Positions 27,127-36,612 are shown, counted from the stretch's first letter. The stretch: 64,000 nucleotides of DNA from CAZXEU01 sp965207385 (GCA_965207385.1 CBDBLZ010000020.1:124001-188000), one strand, 5' to 3'. The notes: generated from the letters alone by a model not told the origin. Translations and numbers: made by a program.

Positions 27127-28002
27127 ATGGCCGCAGCGGCTTCGCGCCTGGTATTTGACGCCCATTTTCACATTGGTGCCTACGGAGCCCAGCTCTTTGA
27201 AGGGCAGACGATCAGACCAATCCCCGCGCACCTTGACCACCATGGAGCGCGGGAATGCGCGAGGCACATCAAGCGCCATGGCCTTCGCGGCGGTCTTGTT
27301 GTGCCTACTTACCTCGAGGACCAGACCGCAGCATTCCGCTACAATGAACTCGTCCTGCATGCTGTAGAGGAGCATGAGGAGTTGCTGGGCGGACTCTGGG
27401 TCTCCCCCCTGCCGGAAGTGGAAGCGCTGTGCCTCGCGGCGCTGGACGTACTGCCGCGACCCGGCATCCGGGCGCTCAAGATTGCCAGTAACACGTGGCA
27501 ACCCTACGGGATAGATCCGGCAGGCTGGTCGGTCCGCGTGCGTCGAAACGTGGAGCGGATTCTAGAGGCTGCGCGTCTGCACAAGCTGGTCATCCACTTT
27601 CACACCGGGTACCTTCCGGGAGCACAACCTGCGGCGTTTGATGCCTTCATGAAGAGCTATGGCAAGGCCGCAACCTACCAGTTCGTCCACATGGGCGAAG
27701 CCATTGCGCCTGCCTTTTCCTTTGTACCACGATTCCTGCACTGGCTGGACGCGGGTTGCGACATCTACGCGGACACTTCGCTTGTTCCGGGCTTCGCTCC
27801 AAGATGGCTGCTTGGCGAGCTGGACAGGCGTGGAACAGGCTGCGAGCGCATGCTCTTCGCCACCGACGCACCGTGGGGAAGCTTCGAGGCCGAGTATGCC
27901 AAGGTCAAAGCGGCCTGCGAGCGGTCGAAATGCCTGGATCAGATCTGTTGGCAGAACGCCGCCCGACTTTATGGGCTGGGGGACGGACCGGATGCCGGAT
28001 AA
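27127..28002 (+). CDS. Amidohydrolase_2-type metal-dependent hydrolase
   Basis: This 291-residue TIM-barrel hydrolase has a D-A-H-F-H-I-G metal motif near residues 11-17, a second conserved region V-I-H-F-H-T-G-Y (strand 5 His), and F-A-T-D-A-P-W-G with the catalytic Asp near the C-terminus. There is no signal peptide from the ATG at 27127, so it is cytoplasmic. It follows the microprotein cluster by 14 bases and is likely part of the same transcript. The substrate (lactone, amide or decarboxylation) cannot be assigned. Confidence 0.82.
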   Translation: MAAAASRLVFDAHFHIGAYGAQLFEGQTIRPIPAHLDHHGARECARHIKRHGLRGGLVVPTYLEDQTAAFRYNELVLHAVEEHEELLGGLWVSPLPEVEALCLAALDVLPRPGIRALKIASNTWQPYGIDPAGWSVRVRRNVERILEAARLHKLVIHFHTGYLPGAQPAAFDAFMKSYGKAATYQFVHMGEAIAPAFSFVPRFLHWLDAGCDIYADTSLVPGFAPRWLLGELDRRGTGCERMLFATDAPWGSFEAEYAKVKAACERSKCLDQICWQNAARLYGLGDGPDAG

Positions 28003-28173
28003 CCCGACTCACTGCGCATGTGCACGGCAGCCCACTCCTTGCCATCGCCTCGCTTAGCGCGCACACTTCACTTGCCACGAAAGCGTGCTACGCCGGCCTG
28101 CACAACCAATAGGAGTGCCGTATCATGGCGTGGCCACACGCAGGCGCTGGCTAATACCCACTGCTCCCCTAAC

Positions 28174-30042
28174 ATGACAACCCGACCGCTCATCCTCGCA
28201 CTTCTGCTCTTGGCCTGTGGGTCACAAGTTGAAACAATGGCCCAGAGCGATCTGCCGCTGCAGGTGCTTTCCCTGCACGGGCTGGAGGCATTTGACAATC
28301 CCGCACCGAACTGGTCCCTGGCTTCAGAGGTCAATTCCGACAGGCACGCCAGGTGGTCGCTGGAAGCCGTGCCCGGCACAGGAGTCCTGGCAAACAGGCC
28401 GGACGCTGTTGCGAGGGGAAACCTGTTCACGGCCTGGGAGCACGGCGACCTAGAGCTTCGGCTGGAATTCCTGATGCCGAAAGGCTCCAATTCCGGCATT
28501 TATCTCCAAGGCCGCTACGAAGTGCAGCTGCTGGACAGCTGGCACAATCAGCGGCCTACATTCAGCGATGTCGGGGGGCTATATGAGCGGTGGGACGAGG
28601 CGTCCAGCCAAGGCTACGACGGGCGCGCCCCGCGTCACAACGCTGCACGCGCACCGAGTCTGTGGCAGGAGCTTCATATCATGTTCCGGGCACCGCGTTT
28701 TGACGCTGCCGGCAGGAAGCTGCAGGACGCGCGCTTCGTTCGCGTGGCGCTGAATGGCCTCCTGATTCACGAGAATATTGACGTTTCCGGCCCGACGCGA
28801 GCCAGCGCCTTCGAAGACGAGCGGCCTCTGGGACCGATTATGATTCAGGGAGATCACGGACCGGTAGCGTTCCGGAACATCCGATACAAGCTCCTGGGCG
28901 ACGATCTCGTAGAGGCCCGGGACATCTCCTTTGCCGTCTTTGAGGACAGGTTCGAATCCATACCCGACACTCTTCCCGCGTCGCCGGCAAAAAGTGGTCA
29001 GACGAATTCGCTTCACGAGCATGAAGTAATCACGCGCGAGCCCGTGCTGGTAACGTATGAAGGCATGCTGGACATACCGACGCAGGGACGGTACCTCTTT
29101 GCCCTTACCCTGGACTGGATCACGGGTGATCCGCACTTCCAGTCCGCCCGCATTGGCGGTGCGAGACTACAGATTGGCGGTGCGGCAATACTTGTCCACG
29201 ACAGCAATTATCCCGGTGCGGAAGGCGCGACGGAATTGGCCGCGGGCCTGCATCCGTTCTCGCTCGTCTACTTCAAGACTGTCGGCGGCCGCGCATCCAG
29301 CATCACCCTTCAGGTGGAAGGGCCTGACTCGCCGAGGCATGTGCTCAAGGCATCGCTCCCCGGCCGGCAGCCACCCCCTCCCATTCTCGTGGAGCCGGAG
29401 AACGAGACGCGCCTACTCCGCAGTTTTGTATTCCACAACGGGAGGAAGCGAACGCATGCCCTGTCCGTGGGAGATCCCGGCGGCGTGCATTACAGCCTCG
29501 ATCTGGAGACGGCGGCCCTTTTGTTCGTATGGCGCGGTGCCTTCCTCGATGCCACGCCCATGTGGCACAACCGGGGAAGAGACCAGGTAGCGATCCCGCG
29601 GGGCAACCTGCTGACGCTGGACGGAACTCCGTCATTTTCCCTGCTTCCCGATGAAGAGGCCCCGTGGCCGGCTGCCTCCCACGCGGAATTTGTCGGATAC
29701 CGGCTTGACGAAGCAGGAAAACCCACGGTCCGGTACCGGTTGGGCAATACTGCGATTGAGGATCACCTGGCCCCGGCCACCGAAGGACCATACCTCCTGC
29801 GAACCATCCGTGCAGTAACCGACGAGGGCACACAGTCTGTTCTCTGGGTCCGCGCCGCGGCTGCAAAGGCCGTCTCCAGGATCGGCGAGGGCACGTATTC
29901 GGTCGGACCTGGTCACTACCTGATCGAAATGGACAGCGATTCCGATGTCAGGCTTCGCCAGTCTTCCGGCGGGCACGAACTGGTCATTGCGCTTCCCCTT
30001 GAATCCGGCGAAGCATCCACAAACTATGCCATTGTCTGGTAA
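28174..30042 (+). CDS. DUF1080 (3-keto-disaccharide hydrolase-like) lipoprotein with PA14 domain
   Basis: This 622-residue exported protein has signal peptide and lipobox L-L-L-A-C (Cys15). A DUF1080 concanavalin-like domain (about 40-245) includes the hallmark N-S-G-I-Y-L-Q-G-R-Y-E-V-Q-L-L-D-S and ends G-P-V-A-F-R-N-I-R-Y. A PA14 carbohydrate-binding-like domain (about 260-400) has G-R-Y-L-F-A-L and A-G-L-H-P-F-S-L-V-Y-F. The last 220 residues are unassigned. DUF1080 members cleave or process 3-keto-glycosides, which fits the sugar dehydrogenase and isomerase genes nearby. It probably sits on the outer membrane or in the periplasm. The next gene starts 9 bases later. Confidence 0.88.
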   Translation: MTTRPLILALLLLACGSQVETMAQSDLPLQVLSLHGLEAFDNPAPNWSLASEVNSDRHARWSLEAVPGTGVLANRPDAVARGNLFTAWEHGDLELRLEFLMPKGSNSGIYLQGRYEVQLLDSWHNQRPTFSDVGGLYERWDEASSQGYDGRAPRHNAARAPSLWQELHIMFRAPRFDAAGRKLQDARFVRVALNGLLIHENIDVSGPTRASAFEDERPLGPIMIQGDHGPVAFRNIRYKLLGDDLVEARDISFAVFEDRFESIPDTLPASPAKSGQTNSLHEHEVITREPVLVTYEGMLDIPTQGRYLFALTLDWITGDPHFQSARIGGARLQIGGAAILVHDSNYPGAEGATELAAGLHPFSLVYFKTVGGRASSITLQVEGPDSPRHVLKASLPGRQPPPPILVEPENETRLLRSFVFHNGRKRTHALSVGDPGGVHYSLDLETAALLFVWRGAFLDATPMWHNRGRDQVAIPRGNLLTLDGTPSFSLLPDEEAPWPAASHAEFVGYRLDEAGKPTVRYRLGNTAIEDHLAPATEGPYLLRTIRAVTDEGTQSVLWVRAAAAKAVSRIGEGTYSVGPGHYLIEMDSDSDVRLRQSSGGHELVIALPLESGEASTNYAIVW

Positions 30043-30051
30043 GCGCCCCAA

Positions 30052-31980
30052 ATGAGAGCCCTGCCGATACTGCTCAGTATGCTGTTTGCTGCCTGCGGCG
30101 CGCTTGCGCAGCAGGAAAATGACTATTACCGGCTGTCGACGATACCTGTCCCCGAAGGCATCTTCCTTGAAGTAGGCGGCCTGGCTGTGCTTCCTGACGG
30201 ACAACTGGCGGTTTCCACGAGGCGGGGCGAAGTATGGATGGTAGAGAATCCGGAAGGGGTTTATCCGCATTTCAGGCGGTTTGCGCACGGTTTGCACGAG
30301 GCCCTGGGGGCGGCCTTCGTGGACGGCGCAATCGTCGTGGTCCAGCGTGGGGAGCTTACCCGCCTCGTCGATGAAACCGGTGATGGACGAGCCGACCTGT
30401 ACGAGGCCATTCGCAGCTGGCCGCTTGACGGCAACTACCACGAGTACTCGTATGGACCGCTGGTCGGCCGTGACGGATCCATGACTGTGGCCCTAAACCT
30501 CGGCTGGACAGGCTTCGGGGCAAGCCTCTCGCCCTGGCGCGGCTGGATGCTTTCCATCCAGCCCAACGGCGACATGACACCCATTGCCGCCGGCATGAGG
30601 TCACCGGCGGGCATGGGTTTTAACATGTCCGGGGATCTGTTTTACGCGGAGAACCAGGGAGACTGGGTAGCATCAGGCCATATCACGCATGTGGAGTCAG
30701 GCGATTTTGTGGGCAATCCGGCAGGGCTCAAGTGGGCAGGACAGGAAGCATCACCACTCGCCCTTTCGCCGGACGATATTCCGGACAGCGGAGCACCCAT
30801 GTTTGAAGTCGCCAGCGAGATTGAGGTGCTCAAGCTGCCGGCCGTCTGGCTGCCCCACGCCATCCTCGGCATCTCCACATCAGACATCGTGCCGGATTCC
30901 ACGGACGGTGCATTTGGTCCCTTCGCCGGGCAGCTTTTCGTTGGTGACCAGGGGCACAGCAAAATCACCCGAATCTTTCTTGAGAAGGTTGATGGCGTAT
31001 ACCAGGGTGCCGCATTCCCTTTCCGCGAGGGCTTTTCATCCGGCGTGCTGCGCCTGGCATGGGGCAAGAGCGGCAGCCTCTACGTGGGCATGACAAACCG
31101 GGGCTGGGCCTCGACGGGCAGGGAGCCCTTCGGCCTGCAGCGACTGGAGTGGACCGGCAAGGTGCCATTCGAGGTACACGAAGTGCGGGCACAGGCGGAC
31201 GGATTCGAACTTTCCTTCACAAAGCCCGTGGCCCACACTACAGCAGGCAGAATCGACTCGTACCGCGTACAGAGTTTCACATACCGTTACCATTCCACGT
31301 ACGGCAGCCCACCCATACGCCGCCAGGCCCACGACATTGCCAGCGTGGCCGTCTCGCCTGATGAGCACACGGTCCGCATAGCCGTTGCGGGATTGCGCCA
31401 GGGTTACATTTACGAAATCCTGATGCCTGGCATCCGGTCGTCAGACGAAGAGCCGCTGCTGCACGATGCGGCCTATTACACGCTGAATCGCATCCCGGAG
31501 GGAGAAGCACTGCCGGACGTCCTGCAGACCGTCCGGGCCACGATTGCCGATACGGAGCCGAAGTACCAGTTGGCACGCCCGGCCGCGTGGGCAGATGGAA
31601 CAACAACGGTGCTCACGATTGGCACACGGCCGAACCTGCGTTTCGACGCGGAGGAGCTCGTAGCCGTCGCGGGAAGCCGTGTGGCACTGACGTTTGTCAA
31701 CGACGACGACATGCTGCACAACCTGGTCATCACGCGCGAAGACAAGGCAGATAGCGTTGCCCTGGGTGCCCTGCAGCTTGGATTGAGTGGCCACGACCTG
31801 GCATACGTTCCCATATCGGACAATGTACTCTTTCATACGGGCCTGCTTGAGCCGGGTGCAGAGGAAACCATTTACTTTACGGCGCCCGACGTGCCAGGCA
31901 GCTACCCGTTCGTGTGCACCTTCCCGGGACATGCGGCAACCATGCGCGGAATACTGCGCGTGACAGCCTATTCTCCGTAG
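30052..31980 (+). CDS. PQQ-dehydrogenase-like propeller fused to a type-1 copper (plastocyanin/azurin) domain
   Basis: This 642-residue exported protein has a signal peptide with a possible lipobox (F-A-A-C, Cys15). A sugar-dehydrogenase-type propeller follows (about 25-390; G-G-L-A-V-L-P-D-G-Q-L, M-R-S-P-A-G-M-G-F, E-N-Q-G-D-W). A linker leads to a cupredoxin domain (about 525-642). The full type-1 copper ligand set is present: His556 (M-L-H-N-L), Cys622 and His627 (F-V-C-T-F-P-G-H), and Met631. The protein should therefore carry an electron-transfer copper centre. It lies 9 bases after the DUF1080 gene and is probably cotranscribed. Whether the propeller is catalytic is uncertain. Confidence 0.88.
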   Translation: MRALPILLSMLFAACGALAQQENDYYRLSTIPVPEGIFLEVGGLAVLPDGQLAVSTRRGEVWMVENPEGVYPHFRRFAHGLHEALGAAFVDGAIVVVQRGELTRLVDETGDGRADLYEAIRSWPLDGNYHEYSYGPLVGRDGSMTVALNLGWTGFGASLSPWRGWMLSIQPNGDMTPIAAGMRSPAGMGFNMSGDLFYAENQGDWVASGHITHVESGDFVGNPAGLKWAGQEASPLALSPDDIPDSGAPMFEVASEIEVLKLPAVWLPHAILGISTSDIVPDSTDGAFGPFAGQLFVGDQGHSKITRIFLEKVDGVYQGAAFPFREGFSSGVLRLAWGKSGSLYVGMTNRGWASTGREPFGLQRLEWTGKVPFEVHEVRAQADGFELSFTKPVAHTTAGRIDSYRVQSFTYRYHSTYGSPPIRRQAHDIASVAVSPDEHTVRIAVAGLRQGYIYEILMPGIRSSDEEPLLHDAAYYTLNRIPEGEALPDVLQTVRATIADTEPKYQLARPAAWADGTTTVLTIGTRPNLRFDAEELVAVAGSRVALTFVNDDDMLHNLVITREDKADSVALGALQLGLSGHDLAYVPISDNVLFHTGLLEPGAEETIYFTAPDVPGSYPFVCTFPGHAATMRGILRVTAYSP

Positions 31981-32325
31981 CAGTGCTGCCGCAAATGCGT
32001 GCGCCGATGGAACGACCAGCTGCCCTGCAACGGAAATGCATTAAGGTGGCCGAGAATCGCTCACATCCTCAGGCGTCATTCCAAGTCTGGACAATTGGCA
32101 CCCTGGACCTTCTAGCGCGGCCAAGCAGGTGCTGCTCTTTACCTGCCCGCAGACTATGTTAATGGTTCTTTTGCCCCAGTGCCGGGACGGGCGAGGCTGC
32201 CGGAAAGCAGGCCGCCGCTTGGTCCGTCCGGAGCATGGTCAATGGCCGCTTTCAACATCCTGTATCTTGCCTTGCAGCGCGTAGCCGCCAGAACTAGCGC
32301 CATCCCGACCGAACGGAGAGGCAGG
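31981..32325. other. Intergenic region before TonB cassette 2
   Basis: No gene is recognised. The region probably carries the promoter of the receptor gene: an AT-rich patch ATGTTAATGGTTCTTTTG is at about 32156-32173 and CTGTATCTTGC at about 32260-32270. A GGAGAGG lies about 8 bases before the ATG at 32326. Confidence 0.4.
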
Positions 32326-34581
32326 ATGCCCGGTCACCTGTATTTCCTGACCGTGATTCTGGGTGCGCTGTTGACACCACTGGCATACGGGCAAGCGGCA
32401 CAGGTCAGGGGATTCATCACGGATTCCGCCACTGGCGAGCCCCTGGTTAGCGTAAACGTAATCCTGCAAGATGCTGGCGGCGATCTCAGGGGAGCGGCAA
32501 CGGACGGCGACGGCATCTACAGCATCACGCGACTGGCCCCGGGTCCGTACGTGCTGCGGGCGACGTTTGTCGGGTACACGCCCCACGTAGACAGTCTGCT
32601 GCTGCGTGCAGGTGAACGGCTCACACTGAATTTTGCGCTAGAAGAGTCCGGCACCGAACTCGACGAAGTCGTCGTGGAGGCCGAGCTGGAAACCGGAGCA
32701 GCCAACGTCACGGCGGGCCTGCAAGTCATCCGACCGCAGGACATCGAAGTCATTCCGAGTCCGGATATCTCGGGAGACCTGGCGAATTTCCTTACGGCGC
32801 TGCCCGGCGTAGTTACGCTTGGGGACAGAGGAGGCCAGTTCTTTGTGCGGGGCGGGGAGCCGTCCCACAACCTAACGATGATCGACGGCATGTACGTGCA
32901 TCAGCCGTACCACATTCTCGGATTCTATTCCGCGTTCCCTTCCGACATCATCCACCAGGCCGACATTCACACGGCAGGTTACGGCGGCCCCTACACCGGC
33001 CGAATCTCATCCGCGATCAGCATTCAGTCTCGAAACGGCAACAAGAACCGGTATGCCGGCGCGGCATCCGTCTCTCCGTTTGTCAGCGGTTTGCAGTTCG
33101 AAGGCCCGCTAATCCGTGAGCGGGCCTCCATCATGGCATCGCTGCGGCAGAGCGTCGTCGAGCAGGCAGCCGAGCGATACGTCGCCCAGGACATGCCCTA
33201 CACGTTCGGCGATGCCTTTGCAAAGGCACACGCCGTCCTGAGCCACAATAGCCAGCTGTCTTTGAGCGCGTTGCACACGTATGACCGTGGCAGGATCGGC
33301 CTGGCGTCGGAGGATAACATCCTGGAATCAATTGGATGGCGCAATTCCGCTGTAGGGATACGCTACGTCGTGTTGCCCCGCGCGCTTCCGTTCATTGCCG
33401 AGGTACAGCTGTCGTACTCGCGGCTTGAAACAGAGCAGGGTCCCCGGGCCAATCCTGTGCGGTGGTCCAGAGTCCACGGCTTTCACTATGCGGCAAACAT
33501 GACCAGCTTCTACCGCCGCACGCAGTGGAAGTGGGGATTGTACTGGCGCGCCCCGGAAATCCGCTCGGAACTCGGTGGCGTCTTCCAGAACCTGGAAATT
33601 GGCCTTAGCCGACGCCACAAGGCGGGACTCTACCTGGAGCCGGATTTCAACGTGACTTCCCGGCTCAAAATCCGAACTACCCTGATCACGGAGATCTTTC
33701 CCGGTCAGCGAAACCGCACCCTGTTTGAACCGCGGTTCCGGCTCATCTGGGATTCTCGGCGGCACGAGGCCAGCCTGGCCGCCGGCTACTATCACCAGGA
33801 AATATTCGGCCTAAACGACAGGCGCGACGCCACTAATGTATTCACTGCCTGGCGTTCGGCACCGGAAGAGGACCTCTCCCGCGCGGTGCATGCGCTCGCC
33901 GGTTACCGATTCCGGCCAACTCCCTGGCTAGAGCTGTCTGCGGAAGGATTCTACAAGCGGTTGCGCAACCTCTTCATTGCGGAATGGACCTCATTTCCGC
34001 GCTTTACCACCCGCTTGCAGCGTGCGGACGGACGCGTCGTGGGCCTCGAAGCACGGGCCGAACTGCGACAACGACGTTTCTACGGCTACGTCAACTATGG
34101 CCTCTCTTCCGTTCAATACGTTGCCAAGGAAGAGAACATTGCGCTGTGGTTCGGCACGGAGCGACTAGAGTTCCGCCCGCCTCACGACCGGAGGCATCAG
34201 CTAAATATCGTGGGAAATACCACCCTGGGGGAGTACGACCTCAGCCTTCGGTGGAATTTCGGTTCCGGGCGTCCCTATACGCGCGTCTACGGATTCGACG
34301 GTTTTGTGCATCTCGACGGAGTGCAGGACCTCTTTACGGTGCGGGACGACCAGCGGGTGATATATGGCCGGCCCTTCGGCGGTGTTCTTCCGACGTACCA
34401 CCGGCTCGATGTATCCGTGGAGCGCAGGTTCGACTTCGAACGCGGCGTTCTTGCTGCGCAGATTGGTATCATCAATCTCTATGACCGGCGCAACCTGTTT
34501 GCCCTGGACCTATTCACGACAGAGCGAAACTACCAGCTTCCTGTTGTACCGACAGTGGGCTTGCGCATCGAAGTGCAATGA
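32326..34581 (+). CDS. TonB-dependent receptor with carboxypeptidase-regulatory-like domain (cassette 2)
   Basis: This 751-residue outer-membrane receptor is a close architectural match to the one at 10228. It has signal peptide L-T-P-L-A-Y-G-Q, a CarboxypepD_reg-like domain (V-R-G-F-I-T-D-S-A-T-G-E-P), plug (G-D-R-G-G-Q-F-F-V-R-G-G-E-P-S-H-N) and barrel. Many barrel segments match cassette 1 (G-F-Y-K-R-L, N-D-R-R-D-A-T-N-x-F-T-A-W, R-P-P-H-D-R-R-H-Q). The ATG at 32326 follows GGAGAGG and opens the signal peptide; the longer reading from 32179 is unlikely. It overlaps the following DUF4249 gene by 4 bases. Ligand unknown, probably different from cassette 1. Confidence 0.9.
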   Translation: MPGHLYFLTVILGALLTPLAYGQAAQVRGFITDSATGEPLVSVNVILQDAGGDLRGAATDGDGIYSITRLAPGPYVLRATFVGYTPHVDSLLLRAGERLTLNFALEESGTELDEVVVEAELETGAANVTAGLQVIRPQDIEVIPSPDISGDLANFLTALPGVVTLGDRGGQFFVRGGEPSHNLTMIDGMYVHQPYHILGFYSAFPSDIIHQADIHTAGYGGPYTGRISSAISIQSRNGNKNRYAGAASVSPFVSGLQFEGPLIRERASIMASLRQSVVEQAAERYVAQDMPYTFGDAFAKAHAVLSHNSQLSLSALHTYDRGRIGLASEDNILESIGWRNSAVGIRYVVLPRALPFIAEVQLSYSRLETEQGPRANPVRWSRVHGFHYAANMTSFYRRTQWKWGLYWRAPEIRSELGGVFQNLEIGLSRRHKAGLYLEPDFNVTSRLKIRTTLITEIFPGQRNRTLFEPRFRLIWDSRRHEASLAAGYYHQEIFGLNDRRDATNVFTAWRSAPEEDLSRAVHALAGYRFRPTPWLELSAEGFYKRLRNLFIAEWTSFPRFTTRLQRADGRVVGLEARAELRQRRFYGYVNYGLSSVQYVAKEENIALWFGTERLEFRPPHDRRHQLNIVGNTTLGEYDLSLRWNFGSGRPYTRVYGFDGFVHLDGVQDLFTVRDDQRVIYGRPFGGVLPTYHRLDVSVERRFDFERGVLAAQIGIINLYDRRNLFALDLFTTERNYQLPVVPTVGLRIEVQ

Positions 34582-35516
34582 CAGAATGCGGCGACAATGC
34601 TAGCAGGCGCTCGCACAAGCTGCGGCACCTGGCACTGTTTCTGGCTGCCGTGCTGATCGCCGCAGGCTGTAGTGAATCTGTGGACACACGCCTTAGAATC
34701 GACTACCCGTATTCCCTTTACGGCCTCATCAATCCGAAGCTGGATACGCACGCCGTGCGCGTCTTTGAAATCAAGTCCGAAATCATGCTGGTGCGACCGG
34801 ATCCCATTGATGCAAGAGTCAGCACGACGCTGCTCCAGACCGGAGAGCAATCAACGTGGAAGGACTCCTTGATTCAGCTCTCAGACGGTGACTACCGGCA
34901 CGTATTCTGGTCCATGTTTTCAGCTAGTTCAGGCGAGACCTACCGGCTGGAGGTGCGCCGCTCCGACGGCGAGGTTACCAGCGCCGAGACAACTATCCCG
35001 CCCCTGGTCGAACTGGAAGTGCTTGAGCCCGATACACTGCACCCGCGCGAGGCGCTTATGCCGGTGCTTATTCGCGGGCGGCCTCCAAACATGCCGAGGA
35101 TTGATGTGGAATACGTCGTCGCCGGCTTCCGCGAGGAAGGCAGCGAGGCCATTTTCAAGCCCGTGACCTTCAATTATGCGCAGCGGCCGACGCCAGCTGA
35201 CGAAGGTTATCTCCTGGAAGTCGATCTCATCGCGGACTATGCCGAGATATTTCAGAAATTCGACGACGACAACGACGTAACCACGGATATTATCGACCTG
35301 CGTGAGATCATCGTGCGCATCCATGTCGGAGATGAGAACTGGGCCTCCCCCACCGGCTTCTTCGATGCCGACTTGCTAGTCGAGCCCGGTACGTTCTCCA
35401 ACGTAAATAATGGCTTCGGCTACTTTGGCTCGGGTTACGTGGAATCCATCAGTTTTCGTCCCCCGTTGATACTGCTCCGGCGCGCGGGCTTCTATATCGT
35501 GGGAGAGGGCGGTTGA
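34578..35516 (+). CDS. DUF4249 lipoprotein (cassette 2)
   Basis: This 312-residue lipoprotein has signal peptide and lipobox L-I-A-A-G-C. It then has S-L-Y-G-L-I-N-P, T-Y-R-L-E-V-R-R-S-D-G-E-V-T-S-A-E-T-T-I-P-P, and the C-terminal V-E-P-G-T-F-S-N-V-N-N-G-F-G-Y-F-G-S-G-Y. It is clearly paralogous to the 12456-13466 product but lacks that protein's Cys/Pro-rich tail. The start overlaps the receptor stop in ATGA. The stop overlaps the dipeptidase ATG by one base, tying the receptor cassette to the downstream catabolic genes. Confidence 0.88.
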   Translation: MTECGDNASRRSHKLRHLALFLAAVLIAAGCSESVDTRLRIDYPYSLYGLINPKLDTHAVRVFEIKSEIMLVRPDPIDARVSTTLLQTGEQSTWKDSLIQLSDGDYRHVFWSMFSASSGETYRLEVRRSDGEVTSAETTIPPLVELEVLEPDTLHPREALMPVLIRGRPPNMPRIDVEYVVAGFREEGSEAIFKPVTFNYAQRPTPADEGYLLEVDLIADYAEIFQKFDDDNDVTTDIIDLREIIVRIHVGDENWASPTGFFDADLLVEPGTFSNVNNGFGYFGSGYVESISFRPPLILLRRAGFYIVGEGG

Positions 35517-36604
35517 TGATTCCTGTCATTGACGCCCACCTGGATCTCGCCTGGAATGCCCTGTCCTTTGACCGGGACCAGGCGCTTGAGGTAGGCGAAT
35601 TGAACGCCCGTGAGCGCCACATGACGGACGCTCCCTTTCGAGGCGCCGTAACCGTGAGCCTGCCTGAGATGCGCAAGGCCCACATGGCCGTATGCGTAGC
35701 CACGCTGCTTGCCCGGGCCGGACCGGATCAGACACGCAAGGCGGGCTACCGCCGCTTCGACCTGGATTATGCCGCGCCGGCAATCGCCCATGCCCATGCG
35801 CACGGCCAGCGCGCATACTACGCGCTGCTGGAGGCACAGGGGCTCATCCGCATAATCCGGACCGCTACCGAGTTGCGCGAGCACTGGGACGCCTGGAATG
35901 GCGCCTTTGGCGCTGCGCCGCTTGGTGTCATTCTCAGCATGGAAGGATGCGATCCCATTACTCGTCCGGATCAGGCGTCAAGCTGGTGGCAGGCGGGACT
36001 GCGCGCCGCAGGACTAACACATTACGGCCCGGGGCAGTTCGGAGGTGGTACGGGAACGGAGAGCGGACTTACGCCAAAAGGCGCCGAGCTGCTGCGGGAA
36101 TTCGAGCGCCTTGGTATGGCCCTCGATGTCACGCATCTTTCCGACCGCGGCCTGGACCAGGCTCTGGACATATTCCGGGGTCGGGTACTTGCCAGCCATC
36201 ACAACTGCCGCGCGCTGGTTCCGGGGCAGCGCCAGCTAACCGATGACCAGATCCGCCGCCTTATCGCCCGTGATGCCGTAATCGGAACATCCATGGATGC
36301 ATGGATGCTCTATCCGCGATGGCAGCGAGGCCTCACAAGCCGCTCGGTCGTGGGACTCGATGCTGCGGCCGATCAACTGGATCACGTTTGCCAGTTGGCG
36401 GGAAGCGCCAGGCATAGCGCCATCGGCAGTGACCTGGATGGAGGCTTCGGATCTAACCAGACTCCGCGAGACCTGGACACGATTGCCGATATCCAGCGGC
36501 TCGTGGCCATCCTGAAGCGCCGCGGCTACGTCCAGTCCGACTTATCGGCCATATTCCACGGAAACTGGCTTCGCTTCTTCGGCGAGGCCCTCCCCTACTC
36601 CTGA
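35516..36604 (+). CDS. M19-family membrane (renal-type) dipeptidase
   Basis: This 362-residue zinc TIM-barrel hydrolase has the H-x-D metal motif D-A-H-L-D-L-A-W (His8, Asp10), S-M-E-G-C-D-P-I with the bridging Glu, L-D-V-T-H-L-S-D, S-H-H-N-C-R-A-L and the C-terminal G-S-D-L-D-G-G-F-G. M19 enzymes cleave dipeptides, often containing D-residues. No signal peptide is evident, so it is probably cytoplasmic. The ATG shares a base with the DUF4249 stop, so it belongs to the receptor operon; RidA starts 8 bases later. Confidence 0.9.
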   Translation: MIPVIDAHLDLAWNALSFDRDQALEVGELNARERHMTDAPFRGAVTVSLPEMRKAHMAVCVATLLARAGPDQTRKAGYRRFDLDYAAPAIAHAHAHGQRAYYALLEAQGLIRIIRTATELREHWDAWNGAFGAAPLGVILSMEGCDPITRPDQASSWWQAGLRAAGLTHYGPGQFGGGTGTESGLTPKGAELLREFERLGMALDVTHLSDRGLDQALDIFRGRVLASHHNCRALVPGQRQLTDDQIRRLIARDAVIGTSMDAWMLYPRWQRGLTSRSVVGLDAAADQLDHVCQLAGSARHSAIGSDLDGGFGSNQTPRDLDTIADIQRLVAILKRRGYVQSDLSAIFHGNWLRFFGEALPYS

Positions 36605-36612
36605 CCAGCCGC

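Noticed and set aside
28949..28960. tRNA T-loop-like GGTTCGAATCCA
   Set aside because: It lies inside the DUF1080 coding frame, with no acceptor stem, anticodon loop or D-arm around it.
32179..32325. Upstream start for the cassette 2 receptor
   Set aside because: It would place the signal peptide at residue 50; the ATG at 32326 has a ribosome-binding site and opens the signal peptide directly.
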